Part shown: positions 12,110-24,364 of the stretch, piece by piece
Numbering within the stretch: position 1 is the stretch's first letter
Layout: every line of letters begins with the position of its first letter
Origin: Ciona savignyi
Lineage: Eukaryota > Chordata > Ascidiacea > Phlebobranchia > Cionidae
DNA length: 64,000 bases
Direction: 5' to 3'
NCBI GenBank assembly: GCA_000149265.1
Contig: CH003386.1
Location: 253,989-317,988, forward strand
Position numbers and translations under genes: made by a program
The notes under the pieces: generated by a model
Databases searched by the model: none
Told to the model about the DNA's origin: nothing
The model's input: the letters and a program-made list of their open reading frames with translations, nothing else

Positions 12110-12950
12110 ACCATCAACTTTCAGCCGTTTTGTAAACTTTTTCGGCGCTCAACGAACTTTTTAAAGAACTACAAAAATTCGACAGGGTCTCTGGATGCAG
12201 AGTAAACTGGAGCAAGTCGGTTGCCCTACATGCTGGATCAAACAGAAATAGTCCCGCTACTCCGTTACACTGACAAGGGATTACAGTGGCCAACCGAATC
12301 ATTTAAATACCCGGGTGCTATAATCCCTGTTACTCGCAATTCACTCCCATTTGAACCAAACTTTAGCAACTCATTGAATAAGTTAAGAACGGTTATTAAC
12401 CTATGGAAAGCCAGAAACCTCACACTGCTGGGAAAAGTCACGGTAATTAAAAGCCTTCTTATTCCAACGCTTATCTACAAGGTCGGAATTGTACCAGGTG
12501 TCATTCCTAAAGATTTTATTAAAAACCTTAAACGATTAATATATACGTTTCTTTGGGGCTCAACGTGGGAACGGGTTAAGCGTGAGACCCTCTCCTGTCC
12601 TATCGAGGAAGGAGGAGCCAATATGCTAGATATTGACGCATACCTACTCTCCCTTCAGATGAAATGGGTGGTCAAGTTCCTGAACGATAATTATTCCAGT
12701 GCATGGAAAACAATAAAAACCGAAGTGACCTCAAGCACAGCTCTCTTTGCCGCTGTTAAGTCAAAATTACCGACTGAAAACAAACAGATTGCAAAACTAT
12801 TTCCCTCTTCGATCGACGAGATGTAACATTCAAGCATGGCGAGCAACCCTTGGTATTTGTGTTAAGAACGAATTTTTACAGACGCAAAAAGTATCTCTGT
12901 GGTTTAACAAAAACGTCCGTTACCGAAATCAACCCATGTTTAGATGAAAG
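12110..12950 (+). pseudogene. Decayed non-LTR retrotransposon (LINE) reverse-transcriptase C-terminal region
   Basis: Three reading frames join end to end: FKELQKFDRVSGCRVNWSKS before about 12230, the 201-codon frame 12221-12826 (LTLLGKVTVIKSLLIPTLIY, then FLWGS), and a third frame after 12826 (KVSLWFNKNVRYRNQPMFR). This order is typical of the region after the reverse-transcriptase catalytic core in L1/Tx1-like LINEs. There are at least two frameshifts, and the endonuclease and catalytic core are absent, so it is a dead 5'-truncated fragment. The clade is inferred from motifs only. Confidence 0.75.
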
Positions 12951-15847
12951 GTTGTGATATCGAAAGCAGCTACCATGTAGTTGTGTCATTGGGCAGTTCT
13001 GATCCTAATTCTGCCTGTGTTTAGTATTCCTAGTATGTTTGCGACGGTTTATATAAGCGTTTGGTCATGAGGTAAAAATACACTGGAATTTAAGAATAAA
13101 AACAAATCAAATATGTGCTTGCCCATAAGCACCAAAAATCATAATTAAAGGCCTTCAAAATCGATGTTGTTATGTGTAATGACCGTGGTCTGAAATGTTA
13201 TTATTCAGTAAGCCTATGTAGGCTACCATGGAAGGAAAATGGGCTTAAAGTGATTACAACACAGCAGTATTCTGCGTTGCGCACTTGAATCATGTATTAC
13301 TAATCTGCGCCGAATATATATGTTTAAAAAACGGCGTGAAAAATAATCGGAAATCAATGGACAAACTGGATATCAATATCTAAGAAAATGGTATTTTCAC
13401 ACATTTTACCACCGAATGAACATACGGATGATGGATCGCTAAATGTACCCTTTAGCATCTAGTAGAATTAGGGGTTCTTCCAAACAAACTGAAGGAATAT
13501 CAGAATCAAGAAAAGTATTGGATAGCTTGGTTTTGTTCTGTTTTGCTCTTGTTTAGTTTAGATTGCCCAAGTATTAAAAGCAGCATGTAAAATTGTAGAA
13601 ATACCAGGAAAGACGGCAAAACGAAGCTGTTAACAAGTGTTAACCGGTTGTTGAAAAAAGGCTATTTACAACTGTTGCTGTTGCGTGACAACAAAGATAA
13701 ATGCATCGATTGTAACCAACTGTTTATTTGTGTGGGCTGAAAACGTGAGGTGATACATTGGTGGGATTTCTTCCACCAATTGTATTTATGGGTATAAACA
13801 ACAACCATTCGTATTATTGGGATTGCCCACATGTAGATAAAAATTCATTTTTTAAATATTTAAAAAGTTAAGTATTTGTATGGTATGAGTACGTACTCAG
13901 TAACTTTAGCCCACTCTATTTTATTTTTTCAGCCATCGGTATATGTAACTTTTTTCTTACAACACAGTATACCAACATTAACACATGCCGCTGGCAGTGC
14001 GGCGTCCGTATACTGCAGACTTCAAGCTGTCCTAATGCGTGTTTTTAAAAATAATGGTATAAGATTTTCTAACAGGATCAATTTAACAACTTTATTTATA
14101 CTTCTGCTCTTACACGGTGTTTTTAAGTGGTTTTATAAATCCGCCTTTATTAACTTCTGCCGAAAAATAATTAAAAAAAGTCATCATTAACTGTTCATCA
14201 TGTTGGAATATATATAATCGGGTTTTAGTAGCATTTCGCTTTTCGATTCGTCCGGCGTTTAGCTCTGGGGAATAGAGACGACCCAACTTGAGGTGTATGA
14301 TTTGGCCTCTCCATGACCACTTTTTTTTGAGGTTATGATCCTTGAGTAATGCGCTTAAAACGGGCGTTGCCTTAATCTGGTGAATTCAATTGAATCGATC
14401 AAATACCGAAATGTATCGATCTGATAATCGCTGTGGTAGTAAACAATGTGCACGATGAACTATAAATATTCGTTGAGTCACTGCCTGCAAATGCTATGGA
14501 TCTAAATTCTAAACAGTGTTAACTTTGGAAAAATTACACCCGGTGATGGCGACTGACTTAAATAAATTTATAGTATTTTTTTAAATACGGTAGTATAAAT
14601 GTAAGCGCACATTTATTAAATTCTTTTAAACTATTTTTGTGTACTACGCTGTTTTTCCAGTGTTTGTTTTTTTCCCGTGTTAAACTATTTCGCCAATAAA
14701 AGGGCCAATATTGCATTTGTAAGAACCCTAAAACGCATATTTGCTTTTACCTGGACAGTTACAGGTGGTCTTTCGGTATTGGAATTTTTGTTACAAATTA
14801 TTCCCGTTTTATTCTATCCTATATATATATTAATAGGCCCAATTTAAAAATCTAGCTTGAAAATGTTCCTTGGTACCTAGGCCTACCTGCCTGTTGAACA
14901 TTTTTAAAACAATAAGGATCCCATTTTTGTGATGTGACATACGTACCTATAAGATATGTTTATACAATAAAACCTTTTTTACTATTTTTCCACTTTTTTA
15001 CCTTCCTCTACAAAACGCTGTAACAGCTGCAGCAACCCTATTTTAGGTCAACTGACGTCGTTGTTTCACACACGGTGATAAAAGTCTTAGCATTTTGTCC
15101 TTAAAGCATTGTTCGATGGTCCTTACCCCTTTAAAATGTGATGACCTTCTGAGGATTTTACTCTGTGAACTACCCATTTTTTTATATGTTTCTGTTGTCC
15201 TTAAGGCTGGAATGTTTCTAAGTTTTAGCTGTACTGCTTAAGGTTGAAAGAAACTTTGTTGCAATATTCTGATCAAAATGTTACGAATTCCAAGGGTGTT
15301 CAGTCATTGCAGACGAACTTATTTCAACTTTGTTTATGGTATATTACCACGTTCTTGATATGGTAGGTTGGTACTTACTCGAGTGAGCGAGTGCATGAAT
15401 GTAAGCTAGCTATATGTAAACAGAACAGCTCAGTCGAAGTAAAGGCACAACAAATATCGTTTGCAATAATGATGACTCGTCTTACCGGTTGACGATCTTG
15501 TATTTGAAAGGAATGTATGCGAAGTGCAATCGGCCCAATATAAACGTCTTAATAGATATAACAATTAATCAATGTGACATTTACACGTTGGTAAAGTGTA
15601 TCATCTTATAAACAACACGAATAGTAACACGAAGATTCCGTTTACGGTTATTAAATATAGATCAATAAAACAACGCAAAGCTAATAAATATTTACCAAGT
15701 TATTTCCCGTGCGGAACTCATGCTGTTGGGTGTTCCAATAGTTAACACCGCCACCTTTTTACGTGACATCCCATTCGATTGTGCTCCCACAATTGGCTCT
15801 ATGTGCTCATCGATTCTCGTGATATTGGGCTCCTTCTATCCCGTTGG
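12951..15847. other. Intergenic region and probable 3' UTR of the insulin-like gene
   Basis: AT-rich. The plus-strand open frame 13876-14190 has a plausible acceptor near its start but no recognisable protein. The right-hand few hundred bases probably hold the 3' UTR of the minus-strand insulin-like gene. Nothing else is supported. Confidence 0.4.
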
Positions 15848-17393
15848 TCAGTGGTTATCTCCCGAACCAGGCACATGAAAAGATGCGGTGAGAGTGCCGT
15901 CGTGGTCTTCGTATTCGTACTTTTCGCCACTTCCTCCCGGGTCGTTGCTATACTCACGAAAAAGCTCCGAAGCATGTTTTATGATGTCATGAAAGATGCT
16001 TTTCCGTTCGTCTACAGTCGTGGTGTTCGACTGTGACCTTTCGCGGTCAAGAATTGCCCGGTATCTCTGCCTCAGTTGAGATATGAAATCGGATTTGGTT
16101 GTGGTGGTACTGTTTAATCGCGACGGTGTGGTTACTATAGGCGGACTTGATCGGGTGATGGCTTGGGTTGTCGTTGTGGTAGGCTCAATGAGGTGAGGCT
16201 GTGTATACATATATATATTTACATATATCAGAGATCAGCCTAACTAAATTATTCCATATACAATGAAATCAGGAATAAAATGCAAATTGACAAAACTTGG
16301 GTAAAACTGCCAACATGCAATTTGTATAAATTCGATCAATGATTGCGCAGACACAAACTGTATAAAAAATGCATTAAATTTAAAGCAATTTGAAACTCAA
16401 AATAATCAAATACCGGCCGAGGAGGTCTTGTATAGCGTGAGTTTGATCCTCTTTGTCTTTGTTGTCGATATCTTGAACCGTATCTCGGCCGGTGTCTTCT
16501 TTCAGAACGACTGCAGAATCTGTACAATTTGTAAAACTGCAATATTACATTTACTTAACCAACTATAAATAGTAGGTTTTAACGATATATTTTATATTTT
16601 TGCGTTTTATTTTACATACCAAGAGATATGATTTGCCCATCCCGTTTACCGTTACTAACATTAGTGTGTTTTTTTGAGTTTCTTTTAAAAAAATATTTTT
16701 ATACTTATTTTCTAAACAACGCTTTAATTTTTGACTTTCGTTTTTTTAGGGGATATATTATTTTTAGGCAGTTATGGGTTATATATAATATGCTATGATT
16801 TAATACGGGTCGCGTATGAATATTCCTTAAAAAACTTATTTTTTAAATTTTCCGTTTGTATTTTGGGGTTCGATGGTAGGCTTGTTGGTTGTTAAAGCGT
16901 AAAAAATATTGATTTACTTTTCCATTTGCTTAAGCGAACAGCCTTGTTCACAGCAAAGCACTGTGATATCCATCGCAGCGGGTCGCCTTCTCATGTGATG
17001 GCCCCTTCTTGTATGCGTGTAAGCTGAAATAAAATGGTGGTTGCATTGCATGCGGACGGCAAACGTGTAGTGAGAGAACTCTAAGTGCGTACCTCCGCGG
17101 CTGGCTCCGCTGATCCCCCGTGACCCGCAGATAAAACGAAGCGCGTCCACAAGACGAGATCCGCACAGGTACTCCGCTTCGCAGTAAGGTGTCACGTAAA
17201 GAATCACGATGGCGTATATGATCACTGAAATCGTAATTCTTCGTCGCCTGGATAGATTTATCAAACGAACAGGCCTCGGAGTTAAAATCTTGCTCGGCAC
17301 AGGACTAAAGGTCGTGTTTAAATATACATTGTTTTGCAAAGATTTATTTTCTTCTTCTTTGTCGTTGAATTTGCTCCAATGTTTTCTTGCCAT
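15848..17393 (-). CDS. Insulin/IGF-like hormone precursor, complete, 287 residues
   Basis: Minus-strand exons are 17093-17393, 16918-17023, 16414-16519 and 15848-16198; phases 1, 2 and 0 agree at the three junctions. The product would be a secreted ligand of the insulin-receptor family. Residues 53-70 are a hydrophobic signal core after an unusually long charged leader. The B domain (EYLCGSRLVDALRFICGSRG) has C77 and C89. A basic connecting segment (RR 106-107, RRR 112-114) could be cleaved. The A domain (LCCEQGCSLKQMEKFC) has C124, C125, C129 and C138. Spacing of all six cysteines matches insulin exactly. Residues 141-287 form an Arg-rich then Thr-rich D/E-like extension, which suggests IGF rather than insulin. 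An in-frame stop upstream supports M1 at 17393. Ciona is known to have several insulin-like genes; which one this is I cannot say. Confidence 0.92.
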
Positions 17394-18217
17394 GTTTAGA
17401 AATATTTCCCAGCGAATTTCTTTGCCAAATGTATATAAGATAACCAGTGTATAAAATTACCAGCCAAAGCAAACGAGAAATATATTTCCTGCAATAAATA
17501 AAAATAACGTTAATATGGCATCTAATTTTTCTTGAAACGAAATCGTTATCTAAAGTAAAAGATTTGCAAGATAGGAAACTGTCTGGTCCGTCGCATGCTT
17601 AATGGACGCTTATTCACGTCGGTTGTGCATACGGGTCGAAACCCTGAGGCTACTGACAGCTCAATTCCTTTGTGCAATCAAGAACCATTTTGTCTAAAAC
17701 TTTCTTAAAGAATTCCGTCCAATCGTATTTGGCACCACCGCAAAAAGTATTATTGTTGCAACAAACTTTACCACTACGCGCACGCATGCGTGTAACGACG
17801 TGCGACATTTCAACATCTGTCCTTCGAATTTGTTGTTGAGTTAATTCAATGTTTGAACCTTAATAATAATATCAGGTTAAGGACAAATAATCAAATGAAA
17901 ACTGTAGACAACAAAAAAACTATCAAACGACAGTTACGTTTGTATGAAAATTTTGATAAACCCCAATAATGTTATCAGAGCAGGTTAGTTAGTTATGAAG
18001 ATTTCCATATTTTTGCAAGAATTGCACGTCAAAGTTTCAAATACATAGAATGTGGAACTGTAAGATCTCAATAAGTGGTAGAAAATAGATCCGACGTGCT
18101 ATACAATAACGCTATATACGGCGTGGAAAGAGACTATTTGCACATTATGTAATTTTCAGCAATAAGTCCACAACCACAGTTGCGTGTCGTTTGTCGTATC
18201 AATAAATTATAGAATTT

Positions 18218-18304
18218 TAGGTGTGCCTACTCCAAGCATTGATGCACTACAAAACACAAATCTTTTCATTTATCTATATAAGCATTGTGCTTGGAGGCCA
18301 CCTA
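18218..18304. repeat. Imperfect hairpin, arms about 25 bases
   Basis: The left arm, 18218-18245 (TAGGTGTGCCTACTCCAAGC onward), pairs with the right arm, 18282-18304 (GCATTGTGCTTGGAGGCCAC onward), with a one-base and a three-base bulge and a loop of about 36 bases. It could be a MITE remnant or a precursor-RNA-like fold. Confidence 0.5.
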
Positions 18305-21300
18305 ACCTATACAGAGTTGTGTAAACTAACTATGACGTAATTTCCAATGCAATATATACGCTCTCAGCGACAAGATGGCTTTCCGTATAACCGACTTAAA
18401 TGATGATAGCATTTAAGTTTAACAATATCACTGTTTTAATGTTTACACAACTCCTTATCTTGATGGTTTATCGGTACACCCCTTTCTTTGCATCGCGCAA
18501 ATAATGTGCAGAGTTGATCGGACACCTGTCGTAAATGTCACTGTCCACAACTACCTTCTTAATTTGACGATGTTTTCTGTTTAGATGTTATATAAATATG
18601 CTGTCGGCGTAGCGCATCATTTTTTTATAACCGCCTTCACGTAGCAGCAGAATTCTAAAGGTCAGAATACGGCGCACTATATAATGAGGGCCGCCGGTAT
18701 ACGCTTAATACTGCTTGATCAATTAATGGATTTTACGAAATGCACCATCCGTCGTCTATTTAAAACCTCACATTAAATAATTAGCGCAGATTAATATTTC
18801 AAGAAGTCGAGTGCTGGGCCGGCTAATTGCTCTGGTGGAGTAAACAGGCTACGCGGTGGATGTTAACCAAACAGGAAAAGCGTCTGGTGACCTCTCGGCA
18901 GGCCACCAAGATTTTTCCGTCTAAAAAAAACTTACAAAGTGCGTGAAATAATCAAATCTATCTTACAAGTTTAAAAATAGCTCGTTCGTATAAAACCAGC
19001 ATCCCTGCAACACGGTAGCCTTGTCAACGTGACAAGCTTTAACATTTCCTGCACGATTTTCTGTTGACGGAAAATCCCCTTACGATTCAATCCAGCTATC
19101 ATTCTTATTACATGCCTATAAATCTGAGCACAAAAAACACTGAGCACCCACGAGTTCTATATTAGGTTCCCTTAAGTTCCTGAGATAGTTCCATCTGCAG
19201 ATTAACGAAACAACGACCCGCTGTGCAACCTTCTGGTATTGGGAGAAAGATTTTCAACATAAACATCTTGATGTAATCCCAACTAATCCCACCCCACGAC
19301 CAGCTCGCTTTAGCGCGGATCTGAACGCTTGTTCGACGTGAGCTCGTTTTTTCGCTTACATTCCTGAATCTCACCTTTAACTATGCGAGTTTGCTTTTGC
19401 CAGCCTGTAACTTGACCGACTATAATGTAAGTTTTTATTTCGGGGAAAATCTCAGCGCATGGTGTTTTTTTCGCAACGGCTCTAGCCCAAGGTGCTCGCT
19501 ATATCACCGATGTCTTTCTTCGTCTCTGTAAGACGACGATTTAAATTATTAAATATTTAAAATGGCCTTGCGTAGCCGATATTGCAGCAATAGAATCATT
19601 GCGTTCTTAATCTCATTAAATATTTACACACATACAATCATACATTTTGCTGGTAGTGTACGTCATTAAATGTCACATGGGAATGAATTTAATCTCGTCT
19701 GCAGTAAATCCGGATCAATTCGCCGCAAATTATTTAGTTTTAAGTACTTGCCGTCAAAACTGTCCAAGTTCACGACCCAAAACCGACCCGAACTGGTTAT
19801 TCTTGCATAACGCTGAAAATGGCGAACCTTGAAACTTACTTTATTTAGTCAAACGATCCATTCATTTGGATGATAGACAACCAAGAGTACTGTATGTTTT
19901 ATGTGTACTTGGTACGGTGATTTGTAGCGACTTAATCCGAGCCCAGTGCCTCACCTCTAATATACTAGTCACCATATTTTGACTGACATTTATCCAAACA
20001 CATATATATCGACGGATTTAAATTATGACCTTTTAACTCCAATTGGCAAAAGATTAAGGTAGGCTGATTGATCGATGTTAATTCGTCCAATAAATGAACA
20101 CGGTTAAAGTATGTTCTTGGTTTAGTGTGGTGTTCAATAAAACAATACTGTGGTATGTTCATATATATTTATGTATTTATATATATATATCCCACAATAG
20201 CTAACATAAGTTTGGAAGATTGTTAATTAAATTTGAAAACCATACAGGATATTAGATAAGCATGTCAAGGAAATGTCGAATCGTGTGTACATAAACTTTG
20301 CAACCATGCATCTTGTGATTCAGAAAAATGACTCATACTGCAACGCTGTACATCAACGCTTTGTTGCTGGTTATGGGAATATTCAGCTCAAAACAAGTCT
20401 CAACAATCTGTAATTCCGACTCGCTTTAAAATTACATTTCAAACGTCACAATATCATGTAATTAAGCGGCCATGATTGGACTAAGAAATTCGCGGAATCC
20501 TATGTGACGACATAGTTCTGATTATGAGTAAATACGAAATAATCCGCCGAGCGGGCGGGGATGTGATCTTACTGAATAAGCCTAATACTGAAAACAAGTT
20601 TTAATGTGATTTCACTGTTTCTTAAAAGAATGCTAAAAGCGTCGATAAACATCGCCGACTTGATAAAGTGGTATCTCAAGTGACGCAAGCCGCATATCGC
20701 CCACTCTCGCCATAATTATTGTCGTATCCGATTTAATAAGCGGCGACGCTGATTCATATTTTAGGTAGGCAACTTTTTGAGTTCACTTAAAAGCATTGCC
20801 GCGCAAAACAGAAGACGATCAAAGACAATAACAGCATAGCGATTGGTTTGTTTTGCCGGCTTGAAAAATTTAAATAAATATGCATTCCCACCAAAATCTG
20901 ACAAGCAACGATTCTGTTGCTTAAATTTCTTACACGATTAGGCGTCGGCCTGTCGACTGAAACGTGATGATTAAAGTAACCACATCAGTCCGTATTAGCT
21001 AATCGCATCGAGACCCTTTCGCAAACTCGTCAGAGGAAAACTTTCGATAAAACCAAAGAAACACGAATCTCTGGTCACGATTATGAATATCCTAATTCAT
21101 CGTAATGAATTTTGTTTTTAAACGGACTTTCAAACTAAGATGAAAGGACAGGAAAACATGTAATTCCTCTTGATTTAACAAGTTTAATGCAAGCTTATTA
21201 ACATGTAAACAACCTCGAAATAGTTTGTCGGTGGGCTTGAGCTGTAAACTGTAACCATGTTTCCAAGAAGGTGTAGTAAACAAGGTGTGAAGAAATAGGA

Positions 21301-22119
21301 AAAAACAATGTTCTATTTTAAATTGAGTAAGAAAAATGAATGAAAAATTTTAAGTGAGTGGTATGGTTGCATAACATATATTATTTTTATTATGTTAAAT
21401 GTATAATTTTCTGGTGCATGACTTCAAAGCCATTTTGGGAATGGCCTTGCACGACCGCAACCATTACTAAAACATGAGACATACAAATATCTGGAAACCA
21501 TTCAAATCAGTTTACAAAAACGGCAACTTTACAGCCTGACATATCAATAAGAAATTCATTCAAATACTCACGAATTTAGATGTTGCTACCTCTATCAAAG
21601 ATTTAATTATTGTTTTTAATAATTTATTATATATATTTGTATCTTTTTAATTTGCATGCGCTATAAAGTACATATGACCGCAACAATGCAATGATTATAT
21701 GCATTTGATTTAACTATACAAAGAGAATGACTCTCACGCACTACATAAATAAAAGAATTGTTACGCGTGCATATGAAAAGAGTGTTAGTTTCCACTAAAC
21801 ACATTTGATGTTGTGTGGCTGAAAAGTCTTTGACAGCCAATTTCTTTAAGCATTATTCAGTTTTTAAATGTAAAAGAAGTTATAGATGTATATAAAATTA
21901 AATAGAAAAAAGTGAAACGGACTCTACATACCCCATGTTATTATGAGAAATCCATTAAAATATAAAATACATAATTAAATATAATAAACTAACACCACGT
22001 ATATAAACAAACATTTAAAACCAACACACATCGATAGTAAATTTCATAGGAGTTAGCAAGAGTGTAAACATATAGTGATATTAATTAGCAAAAGTGTAAT
22101 AAATATATAGTGATATTAA

Positions 22120-22415
22120 GGATAGGATAAGATAGAATATTCATGTTTTATCCCTGTGAATGGAAAAACGCAATGGGCGTTTAACAAACTAGCAATCGTC
22201 AGATTACCTCGCGCCCACCGTCGAGTTACCGGAGCTATTGCATTATGTTGGCTATGATTCAGACGTTCCTTCAATTTGGTATAATACATCATTTCACCGG
22301 GTTTAGGCAATGCCCGTTAAGTTCCTTGCCCAAGAACACAACCTACCACCTAGCGACCAGTTTCGAGCTGCAAACCTTTGGCTGAAAAGCGACACTTTAA
22401 CCCATCAGACTATTC
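22120..22415 (-). mobile_element. tRNA-derived SINE, near full length, diverged
   Basis: Tail GGATAGGATAAGATAG, then the SINE body in reverse (GTCGAGTTACCGGAGC) and the complement of a degraded tRNA-like head near 22400. Confidence 0.8.
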
Positions 22416-22886
22416 TGTCGGACATGTTTAGTCATATTCCAAAAAAATCAATTCCCCAAATCTATATCAAATATAAGTCTATTTTACGCCAAAAGTGACA
22501 AACGAATATTTAAAAAAAATTGGCATTTATTCTTTCTTTTAAATGTTGTTTTCTTTGTATAACAACAAAAATACTTTATTCAAAAACAAAGATGTCAAGT
22601 TTGGATAAGTAATTCGGGAACCCATTAGTTTCTACAACATACTTTATACACTTTGTTTTAATAAAACCAAGAGTGATTAGTTATCAGTGAACCCTTTCGT
22701 TCCTGAATGCAGACATATAACTTACAGACACAGTGGGTTTCAAAAAGAGTTGCGGTTAACATGTGTTTGACACTATCTAATTAAATAGTTTCTTGTTTAT
22801 GAACGACATATATACACACACATGGTTATAGACTATGCTAAACTGTGCCTGACAGTGGACATTAACTTGGACAAAATGTTTTTTAC

Positions 22887-23124
22887 AAGCTGGTCGCTAG
22901 CTAGTCGGGTGTGTCCTTAGGTAAGCAAATGAGCGAACATTGTCTGAACCCAGGGGATTGAAGAGTTCTACCAAATTGAAAGAACGTCTAAATCGTACAC
23001 GACACACTGCAATAGATCCAGTAATCCGACGATGGGCGGAATGATATCTAATGGGTGCCCGTTTCTTAACGCCCCCGAAGTTTTCCCATTCACGGGAAGA
23101 AACATAAATGTACTATCCTACCCA
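22887..23124 (+). mobile_element. tRNA-derived SINE lacking the tRNA head
   Basis: Begins at the junction motif CTGGTCGCTAGCTAGTCGG and runs to a short TATCC tail. The body matches the other copies. Confidence 0.8.
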
Positions 23125-23595
23125 TCCGTATTTTCCCTTCTCTGTTCTCATACTATATTAATAATCTATTTTGTTTTTTTCGGGAGAGTTTTGCTCTGGG
23201 CTCAACAGGTGCGTTTTACATTATAATCTGTATATGAAAGTCACCTTAACCATTCCACCGTATATGATACTCTGATGGTGCATATTTTAAAAGTAAATCA
23301 AGAAATATTTATGTTTTTGTGACTTTTATGTCGAACTATCTTTTATGGTTCACTGCACAAACTTGCTGCTTCGAAAAGCTGGAAAAGTTTTGCAAACGCT
23401 TAAGTTGATTTTTTAAAGATTTGTACATTTTGAACAATATAATATGTCACTTAACTTAAACACAAAGATATGCAACTTATTGCAAAAATGCAACATTAAT
23501 CAATTTTCAATATCAAGAACTGGGTAAGCTAATATAACATGTGGTTTATCTATCTTTTTATATGAATATATAGTTCGATATCACTTTAAAGATTA

Positions 23596-23911
23596 GGACA
23601 GGATATTCATGTTTGTCCCCGTTATTGGAAAAACCAAAGGAGTTAGCACATGGGCAACCGTCAAATCACCCCGGGCCCACTGTCGGGATACCCGATCTAT
23701 TGCAGTCATGCAGTGTGTTGTGTATGATTCACACGTTCCTTCAATTTAGTAGAACATTAATTCGCTGGGTTCAGACAATGTCCGTTCAGTGGCTTGACCA
23801 AATACACAACCGACTAGCTAGCGACCAAATACACAACCGACTAGCTAGCGACCAAATTCGAATCTGCAACCCTTTGGTTGAAAGGCGACACTTACCCACT
23901 GGACTAATCTG
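23596..23911 (-). mobile_element. tRNA-derived SINE with internal 27-bp tandem duplication
   Basis: Tail, body and head complement are all present. The segment containing ACACAACCGACTAGCTAGCG occurs twice in tandem near 23806-23860, unlike the other copies. Confidence 0.8.
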
Positions 23912-24364
23912 TTTAAACTTGCTCTAAAAATTTGTTTTACTATTAACATTGAAAATGTGAAGGAAGAGGAATACTTCCTTCAAATAGAAGATAAGTTGAA
24001 TTATGTTGATCCATAAGTTATCAAGCCTAGTGAAAAAAAATATTTTAGACCTGATATTACCTGTTTTAAGCAATAATTGGCCGTTAAATTTTGCTTTCTT
24101 TTAGCTAAATGTGTCATTGGATGACTTTTTATTCTTCAACATGTTATAGGCCAAGCTTTTAAATCGCTTAAGAGTTGCAACCTGAAGTTTAGTACTAATA
24201 ATTTGGTTACATAAATTTAAATTTATGTACATGTATAATAATATTAAGCTAGATGGATATAAAACATTATGAATAAGTGGGTATCTGAACAAAATACTTG
24301 TACATTGAATAAGAAATAATGTCTGATATAAAAGGAACTAAATCCCTACTTTTGCAAATCACAG

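Larger units (their letters stand above)
17394..24364. other. Gene-poor interval between the insulin-like gene and GOT2
   Basis: The insulin-like promoter should lie just right of 17393, and the GOT2 promoter and presequence exon somewhere before 24365. I found no open frame ending in phase 2 at a good donor that would encode the presequence. The interval holds a hairpin (18218-18304), an inverted-repeat pair (18314-18326 and 18441-18453) and three SINEs. Parts near 18.6-21.0 kb are less AT-rich than the flanks and may be regulatory; that is inference. Confidence 0.4.

Noticed and set aside
13876-14190. 104-codon plus-strand open frame with an acceptor-like start
   Set aside because: No recognisable protein, no phase-compatible partner exon, and an unstructured Phe/Leu/Ile-rich C-terminal end.
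19162-19374. 70-codon minus-strand open frame
   Set aside because: No splice context or family resemblance; a chance frame in a less AT-rich patch.
19562-19670. ATG GCC TTG CGT open frame as GOT2 presequence exon
   Set aside because: Starts like a presequence, but no donor gives the required phase 2.
24320-24364. ATG at 24320 as GOT2 start
   Set aside because: Out of frame with the mature enzyme and interrupted by the acceptor used at 24364.
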